DNA of 64,000 bases from Halosolutus gelatinilyticus (GTDB lineage Archaea; Halobacteriota; Halobacteria; Halobacteriales; Natrialbaceae): contig NZ_CP095491.1 of the NCBI RefSeq assembly GCF_023028105.1, positions 992,001-1,056,000 of the forward strand. Direction: 5' to 3'. Position 1 is the first letter of the stretch. Every line of letters begins with the position of its first letter. The notes below the pieces were generated by a model. The model saw nothing but the letters and a program-made list of their open reading frames with translations. It ran no database searches and had not been told where the DNA came from. The translations under genes were made by a program, and so were the position numbers. Of the stretch, positions 33,923 to 42,031 are shown piece after piece.

Positions 33923-35391
33923 GCGGGGCCGCAGATCGATCGGTCGACGTGACCGACGGCGACCTGTTCAAACCGCTGGTCGTCCTCTCGGGACCGATCG
34001 TCGCCTCCCAATTGCTGAACGTCGGCTACAACCTCGCCGACACCTACTGGGTCGGCCGCCTCGGCAACGACGCCGTCGCCGCGCTCTCGTACTCGTGGGC
34101 GATCGTCTTCCTGATGGTGAGCGTCGGCGGCGGGCTGACGGTCGCCGGAACCGTCCTCGTCTCGCAGTACAAGGGAGCGGGCGACTTCACGAAGTCGTCG
34201 CACGTCGCCGGGCAGACCCTCTCGTTCGTCACGCTCGTCGCGCTCGGCTTCGCCGTCGTCGGCTACGTCCTCACGCCGCAGTTGATGCAACTGATCGGCG
34301 CACAACCGGGCAGCGACGCGTTCGTCTACGCCGTGACGTACACGCGGATCATCTTCGTCGGCGTCTGCTTCATGTTCTGGTTTTTCATCTTCGACGCGCT
34401 CTCTCGCGGGTGGGGCGACACCCGCACGCCGCTGTACCTGATGGTCGTCAGCGTGGCGCTCAACGTCGTCATCGACCCGGTCCTGATCCTCGGGTTCGAC
34501 GGCAATCCCCTGTTCGCGTGGCTCGGCGCGACGGGGCTGGAGGCGACGCTCTACGACGCGACCGGTTTCGAGGGGTTCGGCGTTTCCGGCGCCGCGATCG
34601 CGACGATCTTCTCTCGCGGGCTGGCCGCCTCGATCGGCCTCTTCTTGCTCTTTTCGGGCCGCGTGGGGCTCGAGCCGTCGCTATCGGACCTGCGGCTCCG
34701 CTCGGAGACGGTGCGGAAGATCCTCGATATCGGCGTCCCGACGGCGACCGAACAGGGCTTTCGGGCGTTCGGAATCACCGTCCTCACCGCGCTGGTCGCG
34801 CTGGCCGGCACGGACGCGGTCGCCGCCTACGGGATCGTCAACCGGCTCTCCTCGCTGCTGTTCCTCCCGGCGCTCGGACTCGCGCGCGGGACCGAGACCG
34901 TCGTCGGGCAGAACCTCGGCGCCAGACAGGTCGATCGGGCCAGGAGCGCGGTCACGTACAGTTCGATCCTGATCGTGGCGATCTTCGCCGTCGCGATCGC
35001 GATCGCCTATCCGCTGGCCGAGGAGATCGCCGGCGTCTTCATCGAAGGGGAGAACGTGGCGCAGGTCGTCGAGTACGCGGCCGCCTACATCCTGATCGCC
35101 GGCCCCTCGTACGTCTTTCTGGGAGTCTTCCAGGTGCTCCTCGGCGGGATCAGGGGTAGCGGCTCGACCCGCGCCGCGATGCTCCTTTCGATCCAGGAGC
35201 TGTGGCTCTACCGCATCCCGATCGCGGCGATCGCGATCGTCGGCCTCGGCACGGGCGTCGTCGGCGTCTGGTACGCCGTCGCGATCTCGTTCGTCTGCTC
35301 GGCGATCACGACCGCCGCGTGGTTCCTCCGGGGCACCTGGACCGAGGGCGTCGTCACCGATGAGCCGACCGCGGCGACCCCCGGCGATTGA
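33919..35391 (+). CDS. MATE-family multidrug/sodium efflux transporter
   Basis: The 490-residue membrane protein has about twelve helices in the two-bundle MATE arrangement: LVVLSGPIVASQLLNVGYNLADTYWVGRLG at the start and VPTATEQGFRAFGITVL beginning the second half. The motif GNDAVAALSYSW fits MATE helix 2. It likely exports cationic drugs or metabolites in exchange for Na+ or H+. It starts with ATG 33919 overlapping the TetR stop by four bases. Confidence 0.94.
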   Translation: MSGAADRSVDVTDGDLFKPLVVLSGPIVASQLLNVGYNLADTYWVGRLGNDAVAALSYSWAIVFLMVSVGGGLTVAGTVLVSQYKGAGDFTKSSHVAGQTLSFVTLVALGFAVVGYVLTPQLMQLIGAQPGSDAFVYAVTYTRIIFVGVCFMFWFFIFDALSRGWGDTRTPLYLMVVSVALNVVIDPVLILGFDGNPLFAWLGATGLEATLYDATGFEGFGVSGAAIATIFSRGLAASIGLFLLFSGRVGLEPSLSDLRLRSETVRKILDIGVPTATEQGFRAFGITVLTALVALAGTDAVAAYGIVNRLSSLLFLPALGLARGTETVVGQNLGARQVDRARSAVTYSSILIVAIFAVAIAIAYPLAEEIAGVFIEGENVAQVVEYAAAYILIAGPSYVFLGVFQVLLGGIRGSGSTRAAMLLSIQELWLYRIPIAAIAIVGLGTGVVGVWYAVAISFVCSAITTAAWFLRGTWTEGVVTDEPTAATPGD

Positions 35392-35493
35392 TCCGCGACG
35401 GATCGATTCGGTCCGATCGGGTCGGAGCACACTTCCGCCCCGGCCGAGAGTGTCATGAGTGTCATTTTTGATCGCGGGCGTCATACGTGGCGT

Positions 35494-35925
35494 ATGGGCC
35501 GGCTCGCTACCGCTGCGTTGAAGGGGCTCGGCGTGCTCCTGCTCGCGTTCATCGTCCTGTCCGTGATCGCGACGATCGTCGGCATCGCGCTCTCCCTCGT
35601 GGCGACCGTGATCTCGATCGTCGTGACGCTCGCCGTCGTCGGCGCCTTCCTGCTGGCGTGCTACGGCTTGTGGTCGCTCGTTCGCGGCGGCGACGACGAG
35701 ACGGTCGAATCCGAGCGGACCGTCGACGAGCGGTCGATCGACGATCGCGATCCGAAAGAGCAGCTTCAGGATCAGTACGTCGGTGGCGAACTCACCGACG
35801 AGGAGTTCGAACGGGAACTCGACCTGCTGCTCGAGACCGAAGAGACGGCCGCGCGGCTGGACGACCTGGAACGGAAGCGAGCGAGCGATCACGGAACCGA
35901 TCGCTCGCGGCTCCGGGATCGCTAG
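35494..35925 (+). CDS. SHOCT-domain membrane protein
   Basis: 143 residues from ATG 35494 (an upstream ATG 35455 adds 13 residues). Two hydrophobic helices (about 10-33 and 37-62) are followed by a Glu/Asp-rich linker. A C-terminal SHOCT motif comes next (LQDQYVGGELTDEEFERELDLLLE), then a basic-acidic tail. SHOCT domains are short oligomerisation or protein-binding modules found at the ends of membrane proteins. Function unknown. Confidence 0.82.
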   Translation: MGRLATAALKGLGVLLLAFIVLSVIATIVGIALSLVATVISIVVTLAVVGAFLLACYGLWSLVRGGDDETVESERTVDERSIDDRDPKEQLQDQYVGGELTDEEFERELDLLLETEETAARLDDLERKRASDHGTDRSRLRDR

Positions 35926-36034
35926 CACGACGCCGCCGTTCGCCGACGAGACCGACGGTCGAGAGCCGTCGCGCTCGTCGCCGCCCCGCCTCGAACCAAC
36001 GGAGGCAAACCGATCGAACCCCTACGCGATCGAA

Positions 36035-37336
36035 ATGGACGTCCAGTTGCTGGGTGGCGCACGCGAGATCGGTCGGAGCGCGGTGCTGATCGACGATCGG
36101 CTGTTGCTCGATTTCGGAATGGACTCGGGCAACCCGCCGTCGTTCCCGATCGGCGACGTCGATCCCGAGGCGATCGTCGTCAGCCACGGCCACCTCGACC
36201 ACGTCGGCTCGGTCCCGACGCTGCTCTCCGGCGACGCCCGGCCGCCGATCCACTGGACGCCGCCGACGTACGACCTGACGATGATGCTCGCGCGGGACAC
36301 CATCGACCTGCACGGCGGGACCTACGACTGTCCGTTCACGGAGGCGGAACTGGCACGGGTAACCGAGGTCTCGGAGACCCACGGCTACGAGGAGCCGTTC
36401 GAGGCCGCGGGCTACGAGATCACCTTCTTCGACGCGGGGCACGTCCCGGGCAGCGCCCACGTCCTGGTCGACGACGGCGAGACGCGACTCCTGTACACCG
36501 GCGACTTTCACACCGAAGACCGTCGAGGCGGCGAAGCCGCCCCGGGCCGCGCGAACGGGCGCTCCGCGCCCGTGAGCGGACAGCGACTGCTCGCCGGGAC
36601 GACCGCCAGACCCGAGGCCGACGCCGTCCTCTGCGAGAGCACCTACGCGGACACGATCCGGCCGCCGCGAGCCGAGATTGAACGCGAGTTCGCCGAGAGC
36701 CTCCGCTCGACGATCTGGGAGGGCGGCACCGTCGTCGTCCCCGCGTTCGCGATCGGTCGGACCCAGGAGGTGCTGTGCATCTGCGAGCGGTACGATCTCG
36801 ACTGTTACGTCGACGGGATGGGCAAGCGGGTGACCGAACTCTTCTTGCGGCCGCGAAACCGCGGGTTCCTGCGCGATCCGGATCTGCTCCGTCGGGCGAA
36901 GGGCAACGCCAGGTTCGTCGACGGCCGCGACGGCCAGCGGAAACGGATCGCCGAGCAGAACACCGTGATCGTCACCACCAGCGGGATGCTCCACGGCGGC
37001 CCCGCGATGACCTATGTTCCCGCGATCCGCTCGCACCCGGCGAACAAGATCGCCATGACGGGCTATCAGGTCGAGGGGACGCCCGGTCGAGATCTGCTCG
37101 ATACCGGCAGCGCCGAGATCGACGGTCGGGTGATGCGCGTCAGCGCGCAGGTCGAGCAGTACGACTTCTCGGCCCACGCCGATCGGAGCGGGTTACTCGA
37201 ATTCCTCTCGAGCTACGAGGACGCGACGGTCCTCGTGAACCACGGCGATCGGTGCGAGCGGTTCGCGACGGAGCTGTGCGACGACGGGTTCGACGCGACC
37301 GCGCCGGCGCTCGGCGCGTCCGTGAGGGTTCGCTGA
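36035..37336 (+). CDS. metallo-beta-lactamase/beta-CASP ribonuclease-like protein
   Basis: This is an RNA-processing nuclease-type enzyme of 433 residues from ATG 36035. It has the MBL zinc motif HGHLDH (about 51-56), a GHVPGSAH second histidine region, a TGDFHTED Asp, and beta-CASP parts: ESTYAD, VVPAFAIGRTQEVL, TTSGMLHGGPA and the late YDFSAHADRSG with NHGD. It resembles archaeal CPSF-related exonucleases lacking KH domains. Residues about 163-182 are a Gly/Arg/Ala-rich insert encoded by a double hairpin (36521-36580), placed between HTED and RLLAGTTARPEAD where relatives run directly on. The insert keeps the frame, so the enzyme may still be active. Confidence 0.9.
   Translation: MDVQLLGGAREIGRSAVLIDDRLLLDFGMDSGNPPSFPIGDVDPEAIVVSHGHLDHVGSVPTLLSGDARPPIHWTPPTYDLTMMLARDTIDLHGGTYDCPFTEAELARVTEVSETHGYEEPFEAAGYEITFFDAGHVPGSAHVLVDDGETRLLYTGDFHTEDRRGGEAAPGRANGRSAPVSGQRLLAGTTARPEADAVLCESTYADTIRPPRAEIEREFAESLRSTIWEGGTVVVPAFAIGRTQEVLCICERYDLDCYVDGMGKRVTELFLRPRNRGFLRDPDLLRRAKGNARFVDGRDGQRKRIAEQNTVIVTTSGMLHGGPAMTYVPAIRSHPANKIAMTGYQVEGTPGRDLLDTGSAEIDGRVMRVSAQVEQYDFSAHADRSGLLEFLSSYEDATVLVNHGDRCERFATELCDDGFDATAPALGASVRVR
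36521..36580. repeat. double-hairpin in-frame insert within the beta-CASP gene
   Basis: Two inverted repeats are adjacent: ggcggc-gaa-gccgcc (36527-36541) and acgggcgc-tcc-gcgcccgt (36555-36573). The block of about 60 bases encodes a Gly/Arg/Ala-rich loop absent from my recollection of homologues, and its length is a multiple of three. It resembles the 58-base double hairpin at 46887-46944 in size, tandem arrangement and stem-loop style. Confidence 0.55.
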
Positions 37337-37356
37337 ACTGCGGCCGTGAGGCGGCG

Positions 37357-37977
37357 TCACAGGCCGAATTGAAGGACGTCCCCCTCCCCGACGCCGCGAT
37401 CGGCGGTCCACTCGTAAACGACTTCCAGCACGTACTGTCCGGTTCCGGGATAGACCTGTTCGCTCCCGTCCTCGTTGGGTCCGGGTTCCGGCGCGTGGTG
37501 GATTCCCGTGATGACGCCTTCGTCGTCGGCGAAGACGATGTCGATCCCGAAGGACATGTCGGGCATGATGAACTCGCGTTCGTCGACGGAATCGAAGACG
37601 AACAACATCCCGCGGTCTTCGGGAAGTTCGTCGGTGTCGCTCAGTCCGGTCGCCTGGAGTTCCGGCGTGTCGGCGATCGCCGCGGTCACCTCCCCCAGCG
37701 CCTCGCCGTCGGGGGTCTCCACGCGAACGTCGGTCGTGTCGTACTCCGCGTGAAGCGTCGACGACTCGCCGTCGTCGCTCGCGGACTCGTTTTCGGTCTC
37801 CTCCTCGTCGCCCGAACCGGTCTCGTTCGCCGGCTCGTCGCTCCCGTTGGAATCGTCCCCCGTCGTCGCGTCTCCATCGGCGTCCATACACCCCGCGAGA
37901 ACGAGTCCGCCGAGGGTCGTTGCGACTCCCCCCAGAACGGTCCGTCGGTTCGACCGTGGCGATCGCAATCCTGGCAT
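37357..37977 (-). CDS. DUF192 Tat lipoprotein
   Basis: The 206-residue protein starts with NRRTVLGGVATTLGGLVLAGC, a twin-arginine plus lipobox leader giving a lipid-anchored surface protein. A Glu/Asp/Asn-rich linker of about 40 residues precedes the DUF192 domain (ADTPELQATGLSDTDELPEDRGMLFVFD, then MPDMSFGIDIVFADDEGVITGIH). DUF192 domains are short, conserved and of unknown function. The gene ends 20 bases from the convergent beta-CASP gene. Confidence 0.87.
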   Translation of the reverse strand: MPGLRSPRSNRRTVLGGVATTLGGLVLAGCMDADGDATTGDDSNGSDEPANETGSGDEEETENESASDDGESSTLHAEYDTTDVRVETPDGEALGEVTAAIADTPELQATGLSDTDELPEDRGMLFVFDSVDEREFIMPDMSFGIDIVFADDEGVITGIHHAPEPGPNEDGSEQVYPGTGQYVLEVVYEWTADRGVGEGDVLQFGL

Positions 37978-38062
37978 TCCGGTGGAGGCTGATCACAGTG
38001 GCGGTGATAAACGTTTGTTCGTCTCTCGATGACCGTCAGTTCGCGCTCACTGTGTGGCTTCC

Positions 38063-38194
38063 GGTCACGACTTGCTCGAGACGGACAGCGCCGAACTCGA
38101 CGCCCGGATGATGCGCGTCAGCGCGCGGGTCGAGCAGTACGGCTTCTCGGACCGCCGGTCGCCATCTGAATGGCATTCGGGTGTGAACGCGTGA
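38063..38194 (+). pseudogene. fragment of a beta-CASP nuclease paralogue
   Basis: The translation HDLLETDSAELDARMMRVSARVEQYGFSD closely follows the RDLLDTGSAEIDGRVMRVSAQVEQYDFSA part of the intact gene (about 37085-37180). DNA identity across the block looks like about 80%. The fragment has no start and ends at TGA 38192-38194 after unrelated sequence. It is a decayed piece of a related gene, not an exact recent duplicate, lying 870-970 bases downstream of its counterpart. Confidence 0.75.
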
Positions 38195-38257
38195 ACGTCG
38201 CGGCGCTCCGGGTTTCAGCAGGCAGTGGGTTCAAGCGATCGACGGGTGACCGTCCTG

Positions 38258-40360
38258 ATGATGCTATCGCGACGGGAACTGTTCGCCGCGAGCGCGGTCT
38301 GGCTCCTGTTCGCCGCGCTCTGTGCGGTCGTCGACGCCCCGTACCTTCGGCCCGTCGTCGTCGGGAGCTATCTCCTCGTCGTGCCCGGGTTGAGTACGTT
38401 ACTCGCGATCGCACCGGAGTCACCTCGAATCGAGATCACCGTTCTCGGCGCCGTGTCGGTCGTCTTCTCGCTCGCCTGGATCGCGGTCGCGACGACGCTC
38501 CTCGCGATCGGCGACGTTCCGCTGGGGTATCTCTTCCCGCTGTCGGGACTCTGGATCGCCGTCCTCTCGCCGCGCATTCGGTCGGTCGCGCCCAAGATCG
38601 AGTACACGCGCTCGGAAGGCGCGGCGATCGGAGCGATCGTGCTCGCCGTCGTCGTCGCGCTGGTCGTCCCGCACTTCCGGAGCGCTCGGGTGTCGCTCTC
38701 GGCGCACGGTGCGCTCCACAGTTCGATGGCGTACAGCGTCGTCCACGGCGCGATTCCGCCGGTGCACCCCGGGTTTGCCTACGAGCCGTACACGGCGTAC
38801 TACTGGACGTATCACGTGCTCCTCGCGGGCCTTTCGGAGACGATGGGTATCGTCCCCGTCTACGGCAGCCTCGTTCTCACCTGGTTCTCGATGGCCGCGA
38901 TTCTCGCGCTTTTGTACCGCCTCGCTCGCGACTCGTTCGGCCTGTCGCCCCGGGCCGCGGGCGTCGCGATGGTCGGGCCCGTGTGGGCGATGTCTACGGT
39001 CGTGCCGATCGTCGAGCGCCTGCTCGGGATCGAGGTTCGCGGAACGATCCTCCTGCCCGGACGAATCGGCCTGTTCGTCGAGAAGTTCCTCACGATCAGC
39101 GGCTTCCCGCTCGGCCTCTTCCTGTTCGCGACCATGACCGTCCTGTTGTTCCGAGCGCTCTCCGAAGGGACGGAAAACGAAGCAAGCCGAGTGACGTGGG
39201 CCGGATTCGTCGCCGCCGCCGTGTTGCTGTTTCACGTTCACACGAGTACCGCGGTATTCGCGTTCCCGGCCCTCGGTATCGCCACGCTCGTCGCCGTCCT
39301 CGACCGGTATCGAGCGCGTGAGCGTTCGGACCTCGATCTCGGGTGGACGGCGTTTCGTCCGCCCGATCGGGAGTGGCTGCCGATCGGATCCTGGATCGCG
39401 ATCGGCCTGTGCTGTCTCCCGTTCTTCTACGCGCTCGTTTCGGCGGGCGAGACCGGCGACTCGATCCGACTGCTCGCCGAGGGCCGACGCGCGTTCGGAC
39501 CGGTAACGCTCGAGGGGCCGCACGCACAGTACCTGCGCAACGCTTGCAATTTCGCGGTCCCGTTCCTCGTCGCCGGTCCGCTCGCCGCGATCGGGTACCG
39601 GAGCCTTCGATCGCGGCATCCGCGGGAGGCGCGCGTGCTCGCGGCGCTCGCGCTCGCGATCGCCGCGGCCGGGATCGTCGTCACCCTCCCGGACGCCAAC
39701 CAGTACAAGGCCGCGTACATGCTGGCCGTGCCGATCGCGCCGCTGGCCGCCGTCGGACTGGTCCGGGTCGCCGATCGGCTGGGCCCCGTTCGGCCCGTCC
39801 TGGCCCTCGCCTTCGTCGCGATCCTGATCTTCAACCCGATCGCGTTCCTGGTAACGGGTCCTCTCGCGTCCCCGCTGGCGGACGACCATAACTACGAGTT
39901 CGAGGAGACGGACGTCCGCCTCTCCGGGTCGGCGCCGTACGATCCGGCCCCCTTCGAGTGGGTCGCAGAGAACGCCTCGACGGAGAGTTCGATCGTCGTC
40001 TCGCCGAGCGTCTACGACGAACTGGCGTACCAGCCGGCGAACGTGCAGACGGAGTTGATCGTCGCGGCGCTGACCGAGCGGCCCCTCTACTACGCCCACC
40101 GGGAACTCCCGGCGCACTTGCTGCCCGCCGACGCTGCTCCAAGGGGGCGAGACGTCGATCGGCTCCTGGCCTGCGAGGGCGAGGCGGCGCAGTTCGCCGA
40201 TCGGGAGGGACCGCTGTACGCGATCGTGACGACCGGCGAGAACGAACGCGGCTGCGACCTCCACGGCGAACTCGAGGATTCCGATCGGTGGACGCGCAGG
40301 GCCGGCGGGGAGTCGATCGGCGTGTTCGAGTTCACGCCCGACGATCGCCACGATCGGTAG
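38258..40360 (+). CDS. large polytopic membrane protein, glycosyltransferase (GT-C)-like
   Basis: About 700 residues from ATG 38258 (a GTG at 38225 is also open). Roughly 13-14 helices fill residues 1-545. Loops carry AYEPYTAYYWTYHVLLAGLS, RGTILLPGRIGLFVEK and LPDANQYKAAYML. A soluble domain of about 150 residues ends the protein (EFEETDVRLSGSAPYD... to the C-terminus). The layout resembles GT-C enzymes that transfer sugars from dolichol carriers to surface glycans, but no catalytic DD/DxE can be named. A GT2-GtrA pair lies immediately downstream on the other strand, which supports a glycan role. Confidence 0.62.
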   Translation: MMLSRRELFAASAVWLLFAALCAVVDAPYLRPVVVGSYLLVVPGLSTLLAIAPESPRIEITVLGAVSVVFSLAWIAVATTLLAIGDVPLGYLFPLSGLWIAVLSPRIRSVAPKIEYTRSEGAAIGAIVLAVVVALVVPHFRSARVSLSAHGALHSSMAYSVVHGAIPPVHPGFAYEPYTAYYWTYHVLLAGLSETMGIVPVYGSLVLTWFSMAAILALLYRLARDSFGLSPRAAGVAMVGPVWAMSTVVPIVERLLGIEVRGTILLPGRIGLFVEKFLTISGFPLGLFLFATMTVLLFRALSEGTENEASRVTWAGFVAAAVLLFHVHTSTAVFAFPALGIATLVAVLDRYRARERSDLDLGWTAFRPPDREWLPIGSWIAIGLCCLPFFYALVSAGETGDSIRLLAEGRRAFGPVTLEGPHAQYLRNACNFAVPFLVAGPLAAIGYRSLRSRHPREARVLAALALAIAAAGIVVTLPDANQYKAAYMLAVPIAPLAAVGLVRVADRLGPVRPVLALAFVAILIFNPIAFLVTGPLASPLADDHNYEFEETDVRLSGSAPYDPAPFEWVAENASTESSIVVSPSVYDELAYQPANVQTELIVAALTERPLYYAHRELPAHLLPADAAPRGRDVDRLLACEGEAAQFADREGPLYAIVTTGENERGCDLHGELEDSDRWTRRAGGESIGVFEFTPDDRHDR

Positions 40361-40385
40361 GATCGACGATCGGACGACGGCGCCG

Positions 40386-40826
40386 CTACGACGCGTCTCG
40401 GTCCTGCACCTTCCAGGTGTACGTGCTCTCGAGGAGGTAGTTGACGACGAACCCGGCGCCGATACCGACGAGATTCGCGATCAGGTACCAGACGCCGAAC
40501 CAGGCGTGGAGGGCGTAGAGCGCGCCGATCGCGACGGCCGTTCCGGCGATCCGGACGGCGTGTGACTTCGCGAGACGGGCGAGGATCCGACGGGCGGTTC
40601 GGAGCCCGTGGCCCCCGAACGTCCACCGCTCGTTGAGCGCGAACATGACGACGATCGCCAGTTCGACGGCGACCAGCTTCGCCGCGAGCGGCTCGAGGGC
40701 GCCGCTCTCGACGAGCAGGCCGAGCGCCGAACTGTCCACGATCGCGCCCACGACGCCCACGCTCGCGAACTGCCCGGCTCTCGCGGGCGACTCGATCGCC
40801 GAGCGGAGATCCGACGGTTCAATCAT
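40386..40826 (-). CDS. GtrA-family membrane protein
   Basis: The 146-residue protein has four helices and the GtrA signature: FASVGVVGAIVDSSALGLLV, NERWTF and the C-terminal NLVGIGAGFVVNYLLESTYTW. GtrA proteins are thought to help flip polyprenyl-linked sugars made by a partner glycosyltransferase. Its start overlaps the stop of the GT2 gene (40819-40826), a tight operon. Confidence 0.92.
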   Translation of the reverse strand: MIEPSDLRSAIESPARAGQFASVGVVGAIVDSSALGLLVESGALEPLAAKLVAVELAIVVMFALNERWTFGGHGLRTARRILARLAKSHAVRIAGTAVAIGALYALHAWFGVWYLIANLVGIGAGFVVNYLLESTYTWKVQDRDAS

Positions 40827-41571
40827 CGAGTACCAGGGGCCGAGAGCGGTTCGGGAGCACGGAGTGCACGGGGTGGCCCTGAAGAACCTTCGCTCGGTGG
40901 CGGACCGAGACCATCGCCCTGCACAGTTCGATCGGCGTCGCGATCGGATCGACCGTCGATCGTTGCACGTCGTTCCAGACTACCGGCTGCTCCGCGACGT
41001 CGAACCCCATCGCGGCGGCGATCGCCAGCAGTTCCAGATCCCACGCGAATCCGCGCTCGTAGAGGTGCGTGCGGACCGATTCCCAGGCGGGCCGGGTGAG
41101 CGCCTTCGCCCCGCACTGGTAGTCGTACAGGGAGACGTCGAGAACCTGACGGGCGAGCCAGGCGAACCCGTCGCCGAGCAGTCGCCGACCGACCGTCCGG
41201 TGTGACTGCTCGGGCGCCGTCGGATGACGACGCGATCCCGCACAGACCGGCGCAACGCCGTCGACGACGACGTCGACGACGGCGGCGAGCGATCGAGCGG
41301 GCGTCGATCCGTCCGCATCCGCGAACGCGAGAACCGGCGTCTCGAGCGCTTCGAACCCGTCCGTTATCGCGGCTCCCTTCCCTCGTCGATCGGCGACCGC
41401 GTTGATCTGCGCGGGGAGCGACGAGAGCGCGTCTCGCGTCGCCGGATCGGGCGCGTCGAGTTCGATTCGAATCGTCTCCGGGGCGATCCGATCGTCGAGG
41501 GCCGCGACGTACGAGACGAGGCGATCGACGTCGGGCCGAAACGCGGGAACGACGATGCCGACGGACGTCAT
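40819..41571 (-). CDS. GT2-family glycosyltransferase (DPM-like)
   Basis: The 250-residue cytoplasmic GT-A enzyme starts at ATG 41569-41571 (MTSVGIVVPAFRPD). The donor-binding region includes RRGKGAAITDGFEAL and the acidic FADADGST in place of a DxD. LYDYQCGAKALTRPAWESV is typical of dolichol-phosphate hexose synthases. It probably transfers a sugar from a nucleotide donor to a polyprenyl phosphate, with the adjacent GtrA protein flipping the product. Confidence 0.9.
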   Translation of the reverse strand: MTSVGIVVPAFRPDVDRLVSYVAALDDRIAPETIRIELDAPDPATRDALSSLPAQINAVADRRGKGAAITDGFEALETPVLAFADADGSTPARSLAAVVDVVVDGVAPVCAGSRRHPTAPEQSHRTVGRRLLGDGFAWLARQVLDVSLYDYQCGAKALTRPAWESVRTHLYERGFAWDLELLAIAAAMGFDVAEQPVVWNDVQRSTVDPIATPIELCRAMVSVRHRAKVLQGHPVHSVLPNRSRPLVLDD

Positions 41572-42031
41572 GCGACCACTCCGCGCGTCGGATCGATCGC
41601 TCCCGAAACGAGGTCGCAACGGCTCATGACAGAGGGATTCAAGCGCAGTACGCGTATGAATGTGCTGCCGGCAGTGACGCGGACTCGAGCGGCCGAACGG
41701 GTCCCGAACGAGCCGTCGTCGCGTTCCGGTCCGTCGCAACGAACCGTCGTCCGTGTCCGTCGTCTCGTCCGAAACAGGGTGCGATCCCGGGAAGGGCGAC
41801 GTCGATCGGAACGATGCGGCAGGAACGGCGATCACCCGAGACTTAACTACGTTGCGCGGCCAAGAGTACCCGAGTCGGATCGACTCCACGAACCGATTTC
41901 TCACGGTACGTAGCCCGCGAATCAACGATGAACGCGACGAACGAACCGGTCACGAGGGAGTGCCGACGGACGCCAACGGTCGATCGGCCGTCACCAGGGC
42001 GAGCGGCGGGGCCGGACGAGGGTGATCGCCC
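41572..42031. other. 460-base divergent intergenic region, no convincing gene
   Basis: Open frames across this stretch are arginine/serine-rich and lack motifs. Between the divergent GT2 and antiporter genes it should contain both promoters. A TATA-like gacttaacta lies at about 41840-41849 and AT-richer DNA at about 41890-41930. Nothing else stands out. Confidence 0.4.

Noticed and set aside
38420-40351. Long minus-strand frame opposite the GT-C-like membrane protein
   Set aside because: It is antisense to a clear multi-TM protein and has no domains; high GC removes stops in shadow frames.
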